Assembly (NCBI RefSeq): GCF_003612125.1
Contig: NZ_RAWI01000038.1
Span: 1-39,984 of the forward strand
DNA length: 39,984 nt
Origin: Corallococcus praedator
GTDB taxonomy: Bacteria > Myxococcota > Myxococcia > Myxococcales > Myxococcaceae
Reading direction: 5' to 3'
Every line of letters starts with the position of its first letter. Positions within the stretch are counted from its first letter, which is position 1. The notes beneath the pieces are model-generated. The model was given only the letters and a program-made list of their open reading frames with translations, searched no databases and was not told where the DNA came from. Shown one piece after another: positions 13,950 to 21,468 of this stretch. Both the position numbers and the translations under genes were made by a program.

Positions 13950-16147
13950 GCCCGTCGCAGCGCTGACAGTCGCTCCGCCGTCAGCGGCAGGTCGCGCACG
14001 CGCAGCCCCGTCGCATCGAACACGGCGTTGGCGAGCGCCGCGGGTGTGGGGCCCTGACTCGCCTCGCCCGCGCCCAGGAATGGCTCCTCCGGACGGTCGA
14101 TGAGCTGCACGTCCACCGGCGGCGCCTCGGAGAACGTGAGGAGGGGATAACCCTCCCAGTCGCGTGACAGGATGCGCCGGGTGTCGTGGCGGACGGCCTC
14201 CTTCAGGCTCCAGCTCAATGACTGGAGCAGGCCCCCTTCCAGTTGGTTGGCCAGTCCATCCGGGTTGACGACCTCACCCGCGTCGGCGGCGATGACGGCG
14301 CGCACCACGCGAGGGGCGTGCGTCGCCGGATCCACGAAGACCTCCAGGCACACGGCGCAGTACGTCGCCAGGTTCTTGTACCGGGCGAAGGCCAGGCCCC
14401 GGCCGTGGTGCGGCCTGCGCTCGAAGCGACTCCAGCCGAACCGCTCCGTCGCGCGGGCGATGACCGCCTTCGCCCGTTCATCCTGGAGCTGACGCAAACG
14501 GTACTCCGCCGGATCCACGCCCGCCGCGTGCGCCAGCTCATCCATGAAGGACTCGATGGAGAAGACGTTCGCGTAGGCGCCCAGGCCGCGCATCGATGAC
14601 ACCCGCAGGGGCATCGCCCTCACGAAGTGTGTCTTCACCTGCTGCCCGGGAAAGGCATACAGGGGGATGGCATTGCGGTCGGCGGAGTAGTTCGGCGGCC
14701 CGCCATTTCGCGGTACTGGCTGCCTGAAGGGCTTCGCCAGCGAACGGCCCGCGAGCAGGTTGCCGGGCTCGCCGCTGGGGCGGGTGCCATGCGACGTGGA
14801 CCACAGCGCGTAATCCCAGTCGAGCACGTCCCCATTCCCATCCACGCCCGCGCTCACCTTCGTCACCATCGCGGCGCCATACGGCTCGTGGGTGTGTTCA
14901 TCCTCGCGGGACCACTGCACGCGCACGGCGCGGCCGGGCAGGGCGCGGGCGAGCAGCGCCGCATCGGCCGCCACGTCGTCCGCGCCGTTGTGGCCATAGC
15001 AGCCGGAGCCCTCCACGTGCCTGCCGTGCACCTGGGTTTTGGGAAGCCCCAGCAGCTTCGTGATGGCTTCGGAGGTCTCAAAGACACTCTGACTGTGGGT
15101 GTCCACCGTCATCGTGGCGCCGTCCCACGCCGCCACGGCGCAGGAAGGGCCAATGGACGCATGCATCTGGTACGGCCGGCGGTAGGTCGCCTCCAGCGTG
15201 CGCGTGGGGGCGACGTCGGTGGGACGCTCGATGTGTTGGATGACCGTGTCCTGCGTGGGCTGTGACAGCAACCACGCATGCGGATCCACGGGCAGGGGCT
15301 GTCCGTCCTTCCACCGTGCGGCGAGGGCCAGGGTGGCGGCGGCCTTCACCGCCTGCCATTCCCGCGTGGCGATGACGCCCAGGAAGTCGCCGTCCCGCAC
15401 CACCTTCAGCACGCCGGGCATCGCGGACACCTTCGCCGTGTCCACCTCCACCAGGGATGCGCCCGGCGTGGGCGCGCGCACGATACGCCCGTGCACCAGC
15501 ATGTCGGGACGCAGGTCCTGGACGAAGCGCGCCTCGCCCGCCACCTTCGAAGGCAGGTCCACCCGGGGCAGGGGCTTGCCTGCGTGTCGTCGCTGGGAGG
15601 CGGGCTTGGGCGCGACGGTGCCGGTGGCCTCGCGGTTCAGGGCCTTCCCGCCGACGAGCGCCCAGTACGTGACCGCGCCACCACCCGTGTCCTTCACGGT
15701 GCCGTCCTGGACGCGCAGCCGCTTCGCCGGGACGCGCAGTCGCTCGGCGGCCAGGGACACGAGCAACGCGCGCACCTCCGCCGAAGCCTGACGCACGGCC
15801 GCGCCGGCGTTGGGAATGGACATGCTGCCGGCGGTGACGCCCTCGGGGGGGCAGACGCGGGTGTCCCCGGAGAGGATGCGCAGTCGGGCTGGTTCGACGT
15901 CCAGCTCGTCCGCGCACAATTGCCCCAGCGCGGTGAGGATGCCCTGGCCCAGCTCCACCTTGCCCGTCATCAACGTGACGACGCCGTCCGCGCCGATGCG
16001 CAACCACGCATCGAGCCCGGGCGTGCGCGCCAGGTCTCCTGGCAACCGTGGCTTCGGCGTCTGCGCGAGGAGCGCGGGCCCCGCAAGCGAGAAGGCCAGC
16101 ACCAGCGAGCCCTTCAACACCGAGCGCCGGGAGACGGGCGCGTTCAT
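13931..16147 (-). CDS. Molybdenum hydroxylase large subunit (isoquinoline 1-oxidoreductase beta/IorB-like), TAT-exported
   Basis: This 738-residue protein belongs to the xanthine dehydrogenase/aldehyde oxidoreductase superfamily, in the single-chain Moco subunit branch. The N-terminus carries a twin-arginine signal (SRRSVLKGSLVLAFSLAG, residues 6-23), so the folded cofactor-loaded enzyme is exported. Family marks include WLRIGADGVVTLMTGKVELGQG, VQDLRPDMLVHGRIVRAP, EGSGCYGHNGADDVAADAAL, the MRGLGAYANVFSIESFMDEL segment, and the C-terminal LGAGEASQGP loop with the catalytic Glu near residue 695. Such enzymes hydroxylate N-heterocycles or oxidise aldehydes, passing electrons to the 2Fe-2S subunit. 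The start ATG overlaps the stop of the small subunit gene by 4 bp (ATGA), so translation is coupled. The chosen start excludes a long upstream extension with no coding character. The substrate is unknown. Confidence 0.92.
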   Translation of the reverse strand: MNAPVSRRSVLKGSLVLAFSLAGPALLAQTPKPRLPGDLARTPGLDAWLRIGADGVVTLMTGKVELGQGILTALGQLCADELDVEPARLRILSGDTRVCPPEGVTAGSMSIPNAGAAVRQASAEVRALLVSLAAERLRVPAKRLRVQDGTVKDTGGGAVTYWALVGGKALNREATGTVAPKPASQRRHAGKPLPRVDLPSKVAGEARFVQDLRPDMLVHGRIVRAPTPGASLVEVDTAKVSAMPGVLKVVRDGDFLGVIATREWQAVKAAATLALAARWKDGQPLPVDPHAWLLSQPTQDTVIQHIERPTDVAPTRTLEATYRRPYQMHASIGPSCAVAAWDGATMTVDTHSQSVFETSEAITKLLGLPKTQVHGRHVEGSGCYGHNGADDVAADAALLARALPGRAVRVQWSREDEHTHEPYGAAMVTKVSAGVDGNGDVLDWDYALWSTSHGTRPSGEPGNLLAGRSLAKPFRQPVPRNGGPPNYSADRNAIPLYAFPGQQVKTHFVRAMPLRVSSMRGLGAYANVFSIESFMDELAHAAGVDPAEYRLRQLQDERAKAVIARATERFGWSRFERRPHHGRGLAFARYKNLATYCAVCLEVFVDPATHAPRVVRAVIAADAGEVVNPDGLANQLEGGLLQSLSWSLKEAVRHDTRRILSRDWEGYPLLTFSEAPPVDVQLIDRPEEPFLGAGEASQGPTPAALANAVFDATGLRVRDLPLTAERLSALRRAQGAGQ

Positions 16148-16620
16148 TCCGCCAGCTCCGCCGCCGCGCGCTGCACGGCGCGCACGATGCGGTTGTGCGA
16201 ACCACACCGGCACAGGTTCGCATCCAGCGCGGTCCGGATGTCCGCCTCCGTGGGCGAGCGCTTCTGCCGGAGCAGTCCCGCCGCGGACATGATCATCCCC
16301 GGGATGCAGTACGCGCACTGCCCGGCCTGCTCGGCCAGGAAGGCCCGCTGGAGCGCATGCAGCGTTCCATCCGGGGCGCGCAGGCCCTCCAGCGTGGTGA
16401 GCGCCCGTCCCTGGAGGGACACCGCCGGCACGAGGCACGAGCGCACTGGCGCCCCGTCACGCAGCACGGTGCAGGCACCACACTGGCCCACGCCGCAGCC
16501 GTACTTCGCTCCGTTGAGGCGCAGGTGGTCGCGGAGCACGTAGAGGAGGGGAATGTCCTCCTCCCCCTCACCTGGCTCGATGACGTGGGGCGCTCCGTTG
16601 ACGTTCAGCGTGAAGGCCAT
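16144..16620 (-). CDS. Molybdenum hydroxylase 2Fe-2S subunit (isoquinoline 1-oxidoreductase alpha/IorA-like)
   Basis: This 158-residue protein has the classic two-domain layout. Residues 1-75 form a plant-type ferredoxin domain with ligands in KYGCGVGQCGACTV and a downstream RSCL. The second half is a four-helix domain with QCAYCIPG and the double-Cys motif NLCRCGSHNRI. Together they hold two [2Fe-2S] clusters that carry electrons from the molybdenum centre. It has no signal peptide of its own and should be exported by riding with the TAT-tagged large subunit. I chose ATG 16620 because GGGAGGAG lies 8 bases upstream and MAFTLNVNG is the normal start; an in-frame ATG 39 bases further upstream is less likely. 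It is the first gene of a two-gene operon with the large subunit. Confidence 0.92.
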   Translation of the reverse strand: MAFTLNVNGAPHVIEPGEGEEDIPLLYVLRDHLRLNGAKYGCGVGQCGACTVLRDGAPVRSCLVPAVSLQGRALTTLEGLRAPDGTLHALQRAFLAEQAGQCAYCIPGMIMSAAGLLRQKRSPTEADIRTALDANLCRCGSHNRIVRAVQRAAAELAE

Positions 16621-16722
16621 CGGCCGGGCTCCTCCCAGGGGAGGCGCGGAAACTATCAAGCCAGCGGCGCCCGGCGGGCCCTGCTCCAGGAGGGAACGTC
16701 CACCTCCCGTCAGCGGGGCGAC

Positions 16723-17004
16723 CTACTGGGGACGCATCAGGAAGTCCGCAACGCGCAGGGCCCAGGCCTCGGCGGAGTCCAGCTCCGAGCGGGCTTCGGC
16801 GTAGCGGTCCAACGACGCGTCCGAACCATCCCGCGAGAAGACGGCCTCGTTGAACTCCTTCTGCGCGTTGCCCAGCCACTGGCTGGCCCGCATGCGCAGC
16901 CAATGCGCCACCTGCGGAGTGTGCTCCACCTGGTGGAGGTCCAGCTCCGAAGGGTGAATCTCCGCCGACTCTCCCTGCTTCTCAAACTCTGGCATCTCGT
17001 TCAT
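16723..17004 (-). CDS. Small protein of unknown function
   Basis: From ATG 17004 the frame gives 93 residues, acidic and predicted mostly helical. It has heptad-like stretches (VAHWLRMRASQWLGNAQKEF; ARSELDSAEAWALRVADFL), no signal peptide, no membrane segment and no cysteine. An in-frame ATG at 17079 would add 25 residues of low-complexity, non-conserved look. Neither start has a strong ribosome binding site. Amino-acid composition and codon use are consistent with a real gene, but I recognise no family. It lies 102 bp upstream of the 2Fe-2S subunit gene on the same strand, and a link to that enzyme is not evident. Confidence 0.55.
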   Translation of the reverse strand: MNEMPEFEKQGESAEIHPSELDLHQVEHTPQVAHWLRMRASQWLGNAQKEFNEAVFSRDGSDASLDRYAEARSELDSAEAWALRVADFLMRPQ

Positions 17005-17133
17005 GTCCGGATGGTCGGCATGGACCCAAGAGCAGGCACCCGGCCCGCCTGGACGAGACCGGTGTTGAAAGCACATCACTTGGAGGGGGGAGGGCTCACG
17101 CCGCTTGACGGAAGGGGAGTCCTTCAGGGCTGC

Positions 17134-18018
17134 TCAGATAACGCCGTCCCAACCGTGATCATTCCGACGGAAGGCGTCCCGGATGGCGTGGACGAGGGGC
17201 TCGGGCAGCTCTCCCGCGTCCAGGGTCCGTGCGTTGGCGCGCAGGTTCTCCAACTGCGTGGTGCCCACGATGCAGGTCGCGACCCCGGGCGCGTACGCGG
17301 TGAAGCGCAGCGCCATTTCCGGCCACGACAGCCCGTCTGTCCTCAGGTCCATGCGCCGCATCCGGTCCCAGTACTCGCCGACGTCGTGCGAGGACGGACG
17401 GTCGTCCGCGAAGCGCCACGGGGCATTGGCCAGGGGCCGCTTGGCGATGACGCCCACGCCGCGCGACACGGCCTTCGCCACGCCATGGTCGAGCGAGCGC
17501 TGGTCGAAGAGGTTCACGGACGTCTGCACCACCGCGAACACGCCCGTCTCCAGCGCGGCGTCCAGCCCGGCGTTGTCGCCCGAGTACGCGGCGGCGCGCA
17601 CCTTGCCCGCCTGCACCGCGCGGGTGAGGGCCTCCAGCAGGCCGGGGCGGTGCAGCACGTCCGGGGGACACGAGTGGAAGTGCAGCACGTCCAGCACGTC
17701 GGTGCGCAGGCGCTGGAGGGCCAGGTCCACGCCGCGCGTGATGCACTCGGGCGTCCAGTCCTCCACGCCGGGCACGCCGTAGCCACACTTGGTGGACAGC
17801 ACGAACTCCCGGCGCCGCGAGGCGAGGTGCCGGCCGATCCGCTCCTCGGACACGCCGTAGCTGGGAGCGGTGTCGATGAGGGTGATGCCCGCGTCCAGCA
17901 CGCCGTGCAGCAGCGCGCCCGCGTCGGAGTCACTGAGCGCTTCGCTGCCCACGGGGCCCGCGCCGAAGCCGAGCGCGGACACGGTGAGGCCACTGTTTCC
18001 AAGGGGGCGCTGAATCAT
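17134..18018 (-). CDS. Aldo/keto reductase
   Basis: This 294-residue protein is an aldo/keto reductase of the L-galactose/L-fucose dehydrogenase-like branch. The catalytic tetrad is complete: Asp49 and Tyr54 (LIDTAPSYG), Lys77 (VLSTKCGYG) and His115 (LDVLHFHSC). The C-terminal NADP-binding segment is visible as CIVGTTQLENLRANART. The start at ATG 18018 overlaps the stop of the M14 peptidase gene by 4 bp (ATGA), so the pair is translationally coupled with the peptidase first. It is cytoplasmic. The reaction would be NAD(P)-dependent interconversion of a carbonyl and an alcohol, possibly on a sugar. The substrate is unknown, and the coupling to a carboxypeptidase-like gene gives no clear pathway. 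Confidence 0.92.
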   Translation of the reverse strand: MIQRPLGNSGLTVSALGFGAGPVGSEALSDSDAGALLHGVLDAGITLIDTAPSYGVSEERIGRHLASRRREFVLSTKCGYGVPGVEDWTPECITRGVDLALQRLRTDVLDVLHFHSCPPDVLHRPGLLEALTRAVQAGKVRAAAYSGDNAGLDAALETGVFAVVQTSVNLFDQRSLDHGVAKAVSRGVGVIAKRPLANAPWRFADDRPSSHDVGEYWDRMRRMDLRTDGLSWPEMALRFTAYAPGVATCIVGTTQLENLRANARTLDAGELPEPLVHAIRDAFRRNDHGWDGVI

Positions 18019-18824
18019 CGCTGGGGGCCTTCGCCACGCGCGGCCAGGTCGATGAAGCCGCGGATCCAGGTGAGGTTCACGGTGTCGCACGTCGTCATCG
18101 GCGTGGGCGTGGTGGTCTCCAGCGCGGCGGTGTACGGCACGCCCTGGCGCATGTACCAGTCGGTGACGCTGCCATCGTGGAAGACGACGAAGCCGTTCTC
18201 GTCGGCGTAGCTGTTGTCATCCACCTTGCGGCTGCGCACCACGGTGGCGTGCGGGGCGCAGGCCTCCATCAGCGGACGGTAGGCGGCCTTGTCCCCGAAG
18301 ATGTACGCGTACGTGGCGACGCCGCCCAGGTAGTTGTCCTGGTGGATGTCGAGCGCGGCGTCGGGAGGTGGGAAGCGTGCCAGGTCGGCGCGAACCGCGC
18401 GCGTCTCCTTGGGGCCGCCGTCGTACAGGGCCCAGCGCAGGATGGGCGGGTCGCCGATGAGCTCACCGCGCCACTCGCCGGGAGCGATCTCGTAGCGCAT
18501 GAAGTCGTTGTTGGGACGCTCGCCGCTGCGGTTGTAGCGCGTGCCGTCCTCGAAGCCGGAGGGGTTGATGCACGGGTAGACGCGCAGCCCCACACCCTTC
18601 GACTTCGCGTAGGCGACGACGTCGGGCAGATGCTGGGCGAGCGTCAGGGGGCCCGCGGGCTCCTCGCCGTGGAAGCCGGAGGTGATGACGAGCCAGCGTT
18701 CGCCGGGGACGATGAGGCGGAAGAGCGGGTAGTCGCGCCCGCCTTCATGCACCTGTCCGTATTCGGTGAGTTCGCCCAGGGAGGCGTGGGCACGGATGCG
18801 TCGAGCGTATTCGGTGTAATCCAC
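18015..18824 (-). CDS. M14-family zinc carboxypeptidase-like protein
   Basis: From GTG 18824 the protein has 269 residues (an alternative start at 18860 adds 12). The zinc site is visible: HGEE (His52, Glu55) and DIHQD (His161). INPSG, a substrate-arginine/asparagine region RPNNDF and the catalytic Glu236 in ALETTTP complete the M14 pattern. There is no signal peptide, so a cytoplasmic role is likely; short M14 members like this (without prosegment) often trim peptidoglycan peptides or act as deacylases/amidohydrolases. The start is uncertain because neither candidate has a strong ribosome binding site. I prefer 18824 because the beginning MDYTEYARRI gives a natural N-terminal helix. It is the first gene of a coupled pair with the aldo/keto reductase. 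Confidence 0.82.
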   Translation of the reverse strand: MDYTEYARRIRAHASLGELTEYGQVHEGGRDYPLFRLIVPGERWLVITSGFHGEEPAGPLTLAQHLPDVVAYAKSKGVGLRVYPCINPSGFEDGTRYNRSGERPNNDFMRYEIAPGEWRGELIGDPPILRWALYDGGPKETRAVRADLARFPPPDAALDIHQDNYLGGVATYAYIFGDKAAYRPLMEACAPHATVVRSRKVDDNSYADENGFVVFHDGSVTDWYMRQGVPYTAALETTTPTPMTTCDTVNLTWIRGFIDLAARGEGPQR

Positions 18825-18906
18825 CGTCCGACCATATCCGCGCGAACACGCCCTGCCCACGCTGGAACACGGTGTTCCGAAGAATCTGTCTTCCCGAGCG
18901 CAACCC

Positions 18907-18940
18907 GAGCGGCCCGTCCCGGGAAGAGGACAGGCCGCTC
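18907..18940. terminator. Hairpin downstream of the Spy-like gene
   Basis: Arms GAGCGGCC (18907-18914) and GGCCGCTC (18933-18940) pair perfectly over 8 bp with an 18-nt loop, 13 bases beyond the end of the Spy-like gene on the minus strand. It is well placed to end that transcript before the M14/aldo-keto reductase operon. There is no T-tract. Confidence 0.55.
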
Positions 18941-18952
18941 TTGGGGACGAAG

Positions 18953-19405
18953 CTACTTCTGTCCGGTGCGCTCGCGGTACTCGCTGGCCAGCTCCTGACG
19001 CTGGGCCGGGGTGAGGGTGCGGTGCATCTCCAGCACGGCGTCCGTCGCCTTGTGGGCGAAGGCGCGGAAGGCGTCGATGCGCGAGTCCACCAGCGCGTGC
19101 AGCTTCGCGGCGTCGGGCGTCGGCGATTCGAGCTGGGCGAGGGCTTCCGTGCGGACGGCCTGCTGTCCCTCCATGAGCTGCTGGCCCTCCGCGAGCAGGC
19201 GGTCCTTCACGGCGTGGATGGACGAGCGCTGCGCCTCGGTGGCGTCCAGGTCATCCAGCTTGTCGTCCAGCTTCCACGTCACCATCTGCTTGATGCGCTC
19301 CGGGTCCGGCGAGCCGTGATGACCACCGCGGCCGCCGAAGCCGAAGCCGGTGAGCAGGGTGACGGCGACAACGGCGGTACCGGCGATGATGAGCTTCTTC
19401 TTCAT
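18953..19405 (-). CDS. Spy/CpxP-like periplasmic protein
   Basis: This 150-residue protein has an N-terminal signal peptide (MKKKLIIAGTAVVAVTLLTGFGFG) followed by a Gly/His-rich patch (GGRGGHHGSPD) and an all-helical domain. That domain contains the LTxxQ-type motif near its C-terminus (LTPAQRQELASEY) and a first copy-like segment (LDATEAQRSSIHAV). This is the pattern of the Spy/CpxP and heavy-metal resistor families, small periplasmic helical dimers that act as chaperones or as envelope-stress and metal sensors. The start at ATG 19405 fits the signal peptide. It appears monocistronic and diverges from the CPBP gene (159 bp between starts). No cognate two-component system is in the window. 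Confidence 0.82.
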   Translation of the reverse strand: MKKKLIIAGTAVVAVTLLTGFGFGGRGGHHGSPDPERIKQMVTWKLDDKLDDLDATEAQRSSIHAVKDRLLAEGQQLMEGQQAVRTEALAQLESPTPDAAKLHALVDSRIDAFRAFAHKATDAVLEMHRTLTPAQRQELASEYRERTGQK

Positions 19406-19564
19406 GGCGTTCTGTCTCCAGGCGTGGGGTTTGTTTCCGCTTCCTGACTGGAGCCAATATGCGAGCCGACCATTGCGTGGGTTTGAGCGGGGCGTGAAGA
19501 AGTGTGTAGGGAGCGCGCCGCCAGGTTCGACTTCGGAATGGCGTGGGCACTAACGTCGCGTGAC

Positions 19565-20500
19565 ATGGATTCCCAGTCCGAACCTTCCGCCGTCCAGGAC
19601 ACCCTGCCTGCGCCCGTCACCGCGAAGCCGCCGCGCGTGTGGACGGTGTTCCTCGCGTTCGTGCTCATGTTGGTGGCGCTCCTCGTCGGGGGCGCCCTCT
19701 TCGCCGGCATCGCGATGGCCATGGAGATGGCCCGGACCGGCGTGAAGTCCCCGGACGCCGCGGCCCTCGCGGCCATGATGGAGCAGCTCAAGCTGTTGCC
19801 GTGGCTGCACGTGGCGGGCGTGATGCTGTCGAGCCTGACGGGGCTCGGCGTCGCGCTGCTGGGCGGGCGGCTGTCCCCGCGTCCACTGCGGGAGCGGCTG
19901 CGGCTGGAGCCGGGAGCCTCCCTGCCTGTCTGGGCGTGGGGGGCCGCGGTGGTGGGCTGCTTCGCGCTGGGGCAGGCCATGGAGAGCCTGACCGTGCTCA
20001 CGGGCGTCTGGGATTGGACGTCGTCGCTGAAGGGCTTGCAGGTCACCAGTCAGGCGTCGCTGGGGACCTTCGCGCTGCTGATGTTCTTCGGCACGCTGGT
20101 CGCGGGCACGGGGGAGGAGCTGTTCTTCCGGGGCTATGTGCAGACGCGGCTGGTGGAGCGCTGGGGCCCGAAGGCCGGCATCGTGGGGGCCGCGACGCTC
20201 TTCGGCGTCATGCACGTGGATCCCATCCACAGCCCCGTGGCGCTGGGGCTGGGCGTCTACCTGGGCTGGCTCGCGGAGCGCACCGGCAGCGTGCGCCTGT
20301 CCGTGGTCGTCCACATCCTCAACAACGCGACGTCCTTCCTCCTGACCCGCTTCGCGTCGTCCGCCACCGAGCTGTCGACCTCCATGCATGTGGCGCTGCT
20401 GGTCGTCTGCACCCTGCTGACGGTGGGCGCCGTGGCGGTGCTCAGGCCCGGCGGTGGTCGCGCCGGTACGCGCCTGGAGCACTCCCACCCCAGCGTTTGA
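19565..20500 (+). CDS. CPBP-family intramembrane metalloprotease
   Basis: This 311-residue polytopic membrane protein starts at ATG 19565. It has about seven hydrophobic segments, the first at about residues 25-50. The CPBP/ABI (Rce1-like) active-site motifs are all visible: Glu184-Glu185 in GTGEELFFRGY (EExxxR), the FGVMHVD segment (FxxxH) and VVHILNN (HxxxN). Relatives cleave prenylated proteins or, in bacteria, process peptides or act in self-immunity near bacteriocin genes. No bacteriocin or prenylation gene is seen here, so the substrate is unknown. Its last 59 bp overlap the 3' end of the AraC-type regulator on the other strand. The C-terminus past the last helix (PGGGRAGTRLEHSHPSV) is polar and lies in that overlap. 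Confidence 0.9.
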   Translation: MDSQSEPSAVQDTLPAPVTAKPPRVWTVFLAFVLMLVALLVGGALFAGIAMAMEMARTGVKSPDAAALAAMMEQLKLLPWLHVAGVMLSSLTGLGVALLGGRLSPRPLRERLRLEPGASLPVWAWGAAVVGCFALGQAMESLTVLTGVWDWTSSLKGLQVTSQASLGTFALLMFFGTLVAGTGEELFFRGYVQTRLVERWGPKAGIVGAATLFGVMHVDPIHSPVALGLGVYLGWLAERTGSVRLSVVVHILNNATSFLLTRFASSATELSTSMHVALLVVCTLLTVGAVAVLRPGGGRAGTRLEHSHPSV

Positions 20501-21434
20501 AGGCCCGGTTGAACGAGGTCTCGCTCTGGTAGCCGCTGGCCGTCGCGACGTCGCTCAGCGGCAGCGTGCTCTCCCGCAGGAGCTGCGCGGCCTTCGTCAT
20601 CCGCCACCGCGCCAGGTACTCCAGGGGCGGCTCTCCCACGAGCGCGTTGAAGCGCGCGGCGAAGCCGGACCGTGACAAGGCGACGGCCGTCGCGAGGCGC
20701 TCGACGGTCCAGGGCTCGGTGGGCCTTTCGTGGATGAGCGAGAGGGCCTTGGCAATCGGGGGATCCGCGAGCGCGCGCAGTCCGTGCTCCTGACACTGGT
20801 TTCCCGCGATGTGCGCACGGATGGCCTGCACCAGCAGGATGTCCGCGAGCCGGCTCATCACGACGGTCGCGCCAGGGCTGGACGAGGCGCTCTCCGCGAT
20901 GAGCAACTGCACGGTCGACGCGAGCGAGGGCGTGGTCGCGGTGTCGTCCGCGGCGATGTGGATGAGGCGCGGAAGTGCATCGAACAACCGGGTGCTGGGC
21001 GAGACTTCGTGCCGGAAGGAGCTCGCGACCAGGGCCGTCCGGGCTCCGTCGCCCCCCACCCGGACCGAACCGATGCCCCGGGCTCGCTGGCACTCGCCCT
21101 GCCCGATGATGTGGATGGGGCTGCCTTCCGCATCGCGAAGCGTGTGCGCTCCACCATGTGGGAGCAGGGCCACGTCACCGGCCGACAGGGAGACCCCCTT
21201 CTCACCGCCCTCGACCTCCAGGAGCGCACCGCCTCGCGCGACGAGGACGATGTGCGCGCCAGGGCTCGAGGGGAACTGGATGCCCCAGGGCGCATGCAGC
21301 TCGAAGCGGCCATGCATGACGGTGGACAGCCGCATGGAGTCCAGCACGTCCGCCAGCACGTCCGCGAGCGCCTCCGGGAACTGCGCGTCCGGATACGCTG
21401 GACGATCGGCTAATTCTTTTGGACTGGATGCCAT
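20442..21434 (-). CDS. AraC-family transcriptional regulator with N-terminal cupin domain
   Basis: This 330-residue protein starts at ATG 21434. Residues about 20-200 form a cupin-type sensor domain (HGRFELHAPWGIQFP, then a metal-site-like VALLPHGGAHTL). Residues about 225-325 carry the two helix-turn-helix motifs of the AraC/XylS family (VERLATAVALSRSGFAARF; PLSDVATASGYQSETSFNRA; ending WGGSAPGAYRRDHRRA). It diverges from the ene-reductase/pirin operon with only 34 bp between start codons. By the usual logic of this family, it probably controls that operon and itself. A palindrome TGCCATGGCA covers its start codon. The inducing signal may be an electrophile or quinone, as inferred from the target enzymes. 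Its 3' end overlaps the CPBP gene. Confidence 0.9.
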   Translation of the reverse strand: MASSPKELADRPAYPDAQFPEALADVLADVLDSMRLSTVMHGRFELHAPWGIQFPSSPGAHIVLVARGGALLEVEGGEKGVSLSAGDVALLPHGGAHTLRDAEGSPIHIIGQGECQRARGIGSVRVGGDGARTALVASSFRHEVSPSTRLFDALPRLIHIAADDTATTPSLASTVQLLIAESASSSPGATVVMSRLADILLVQAIRAHIAGNQCQEHGLRALADPPIAKALSLIHERPTEPWTVERLATAVALSRSGFAARFNALVGEPPLEYLARWRMTKAAQLLRESTLPLSDVATASGYQSETSFNRAFKRWGGSAPGAYRRDHRRA

Positions 21435-21468
21435 GGCACGTCCATAGCGGCCCCTGCATTTTGTGGCC

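Noticed and set aside
19565-20500. CPBP protease as immunity protein of a bacteriocin locus
   Set aside because: No small double-glycine peptide, peptidase-containing ABC transporter or bacteriocin-like gene lies nearby.
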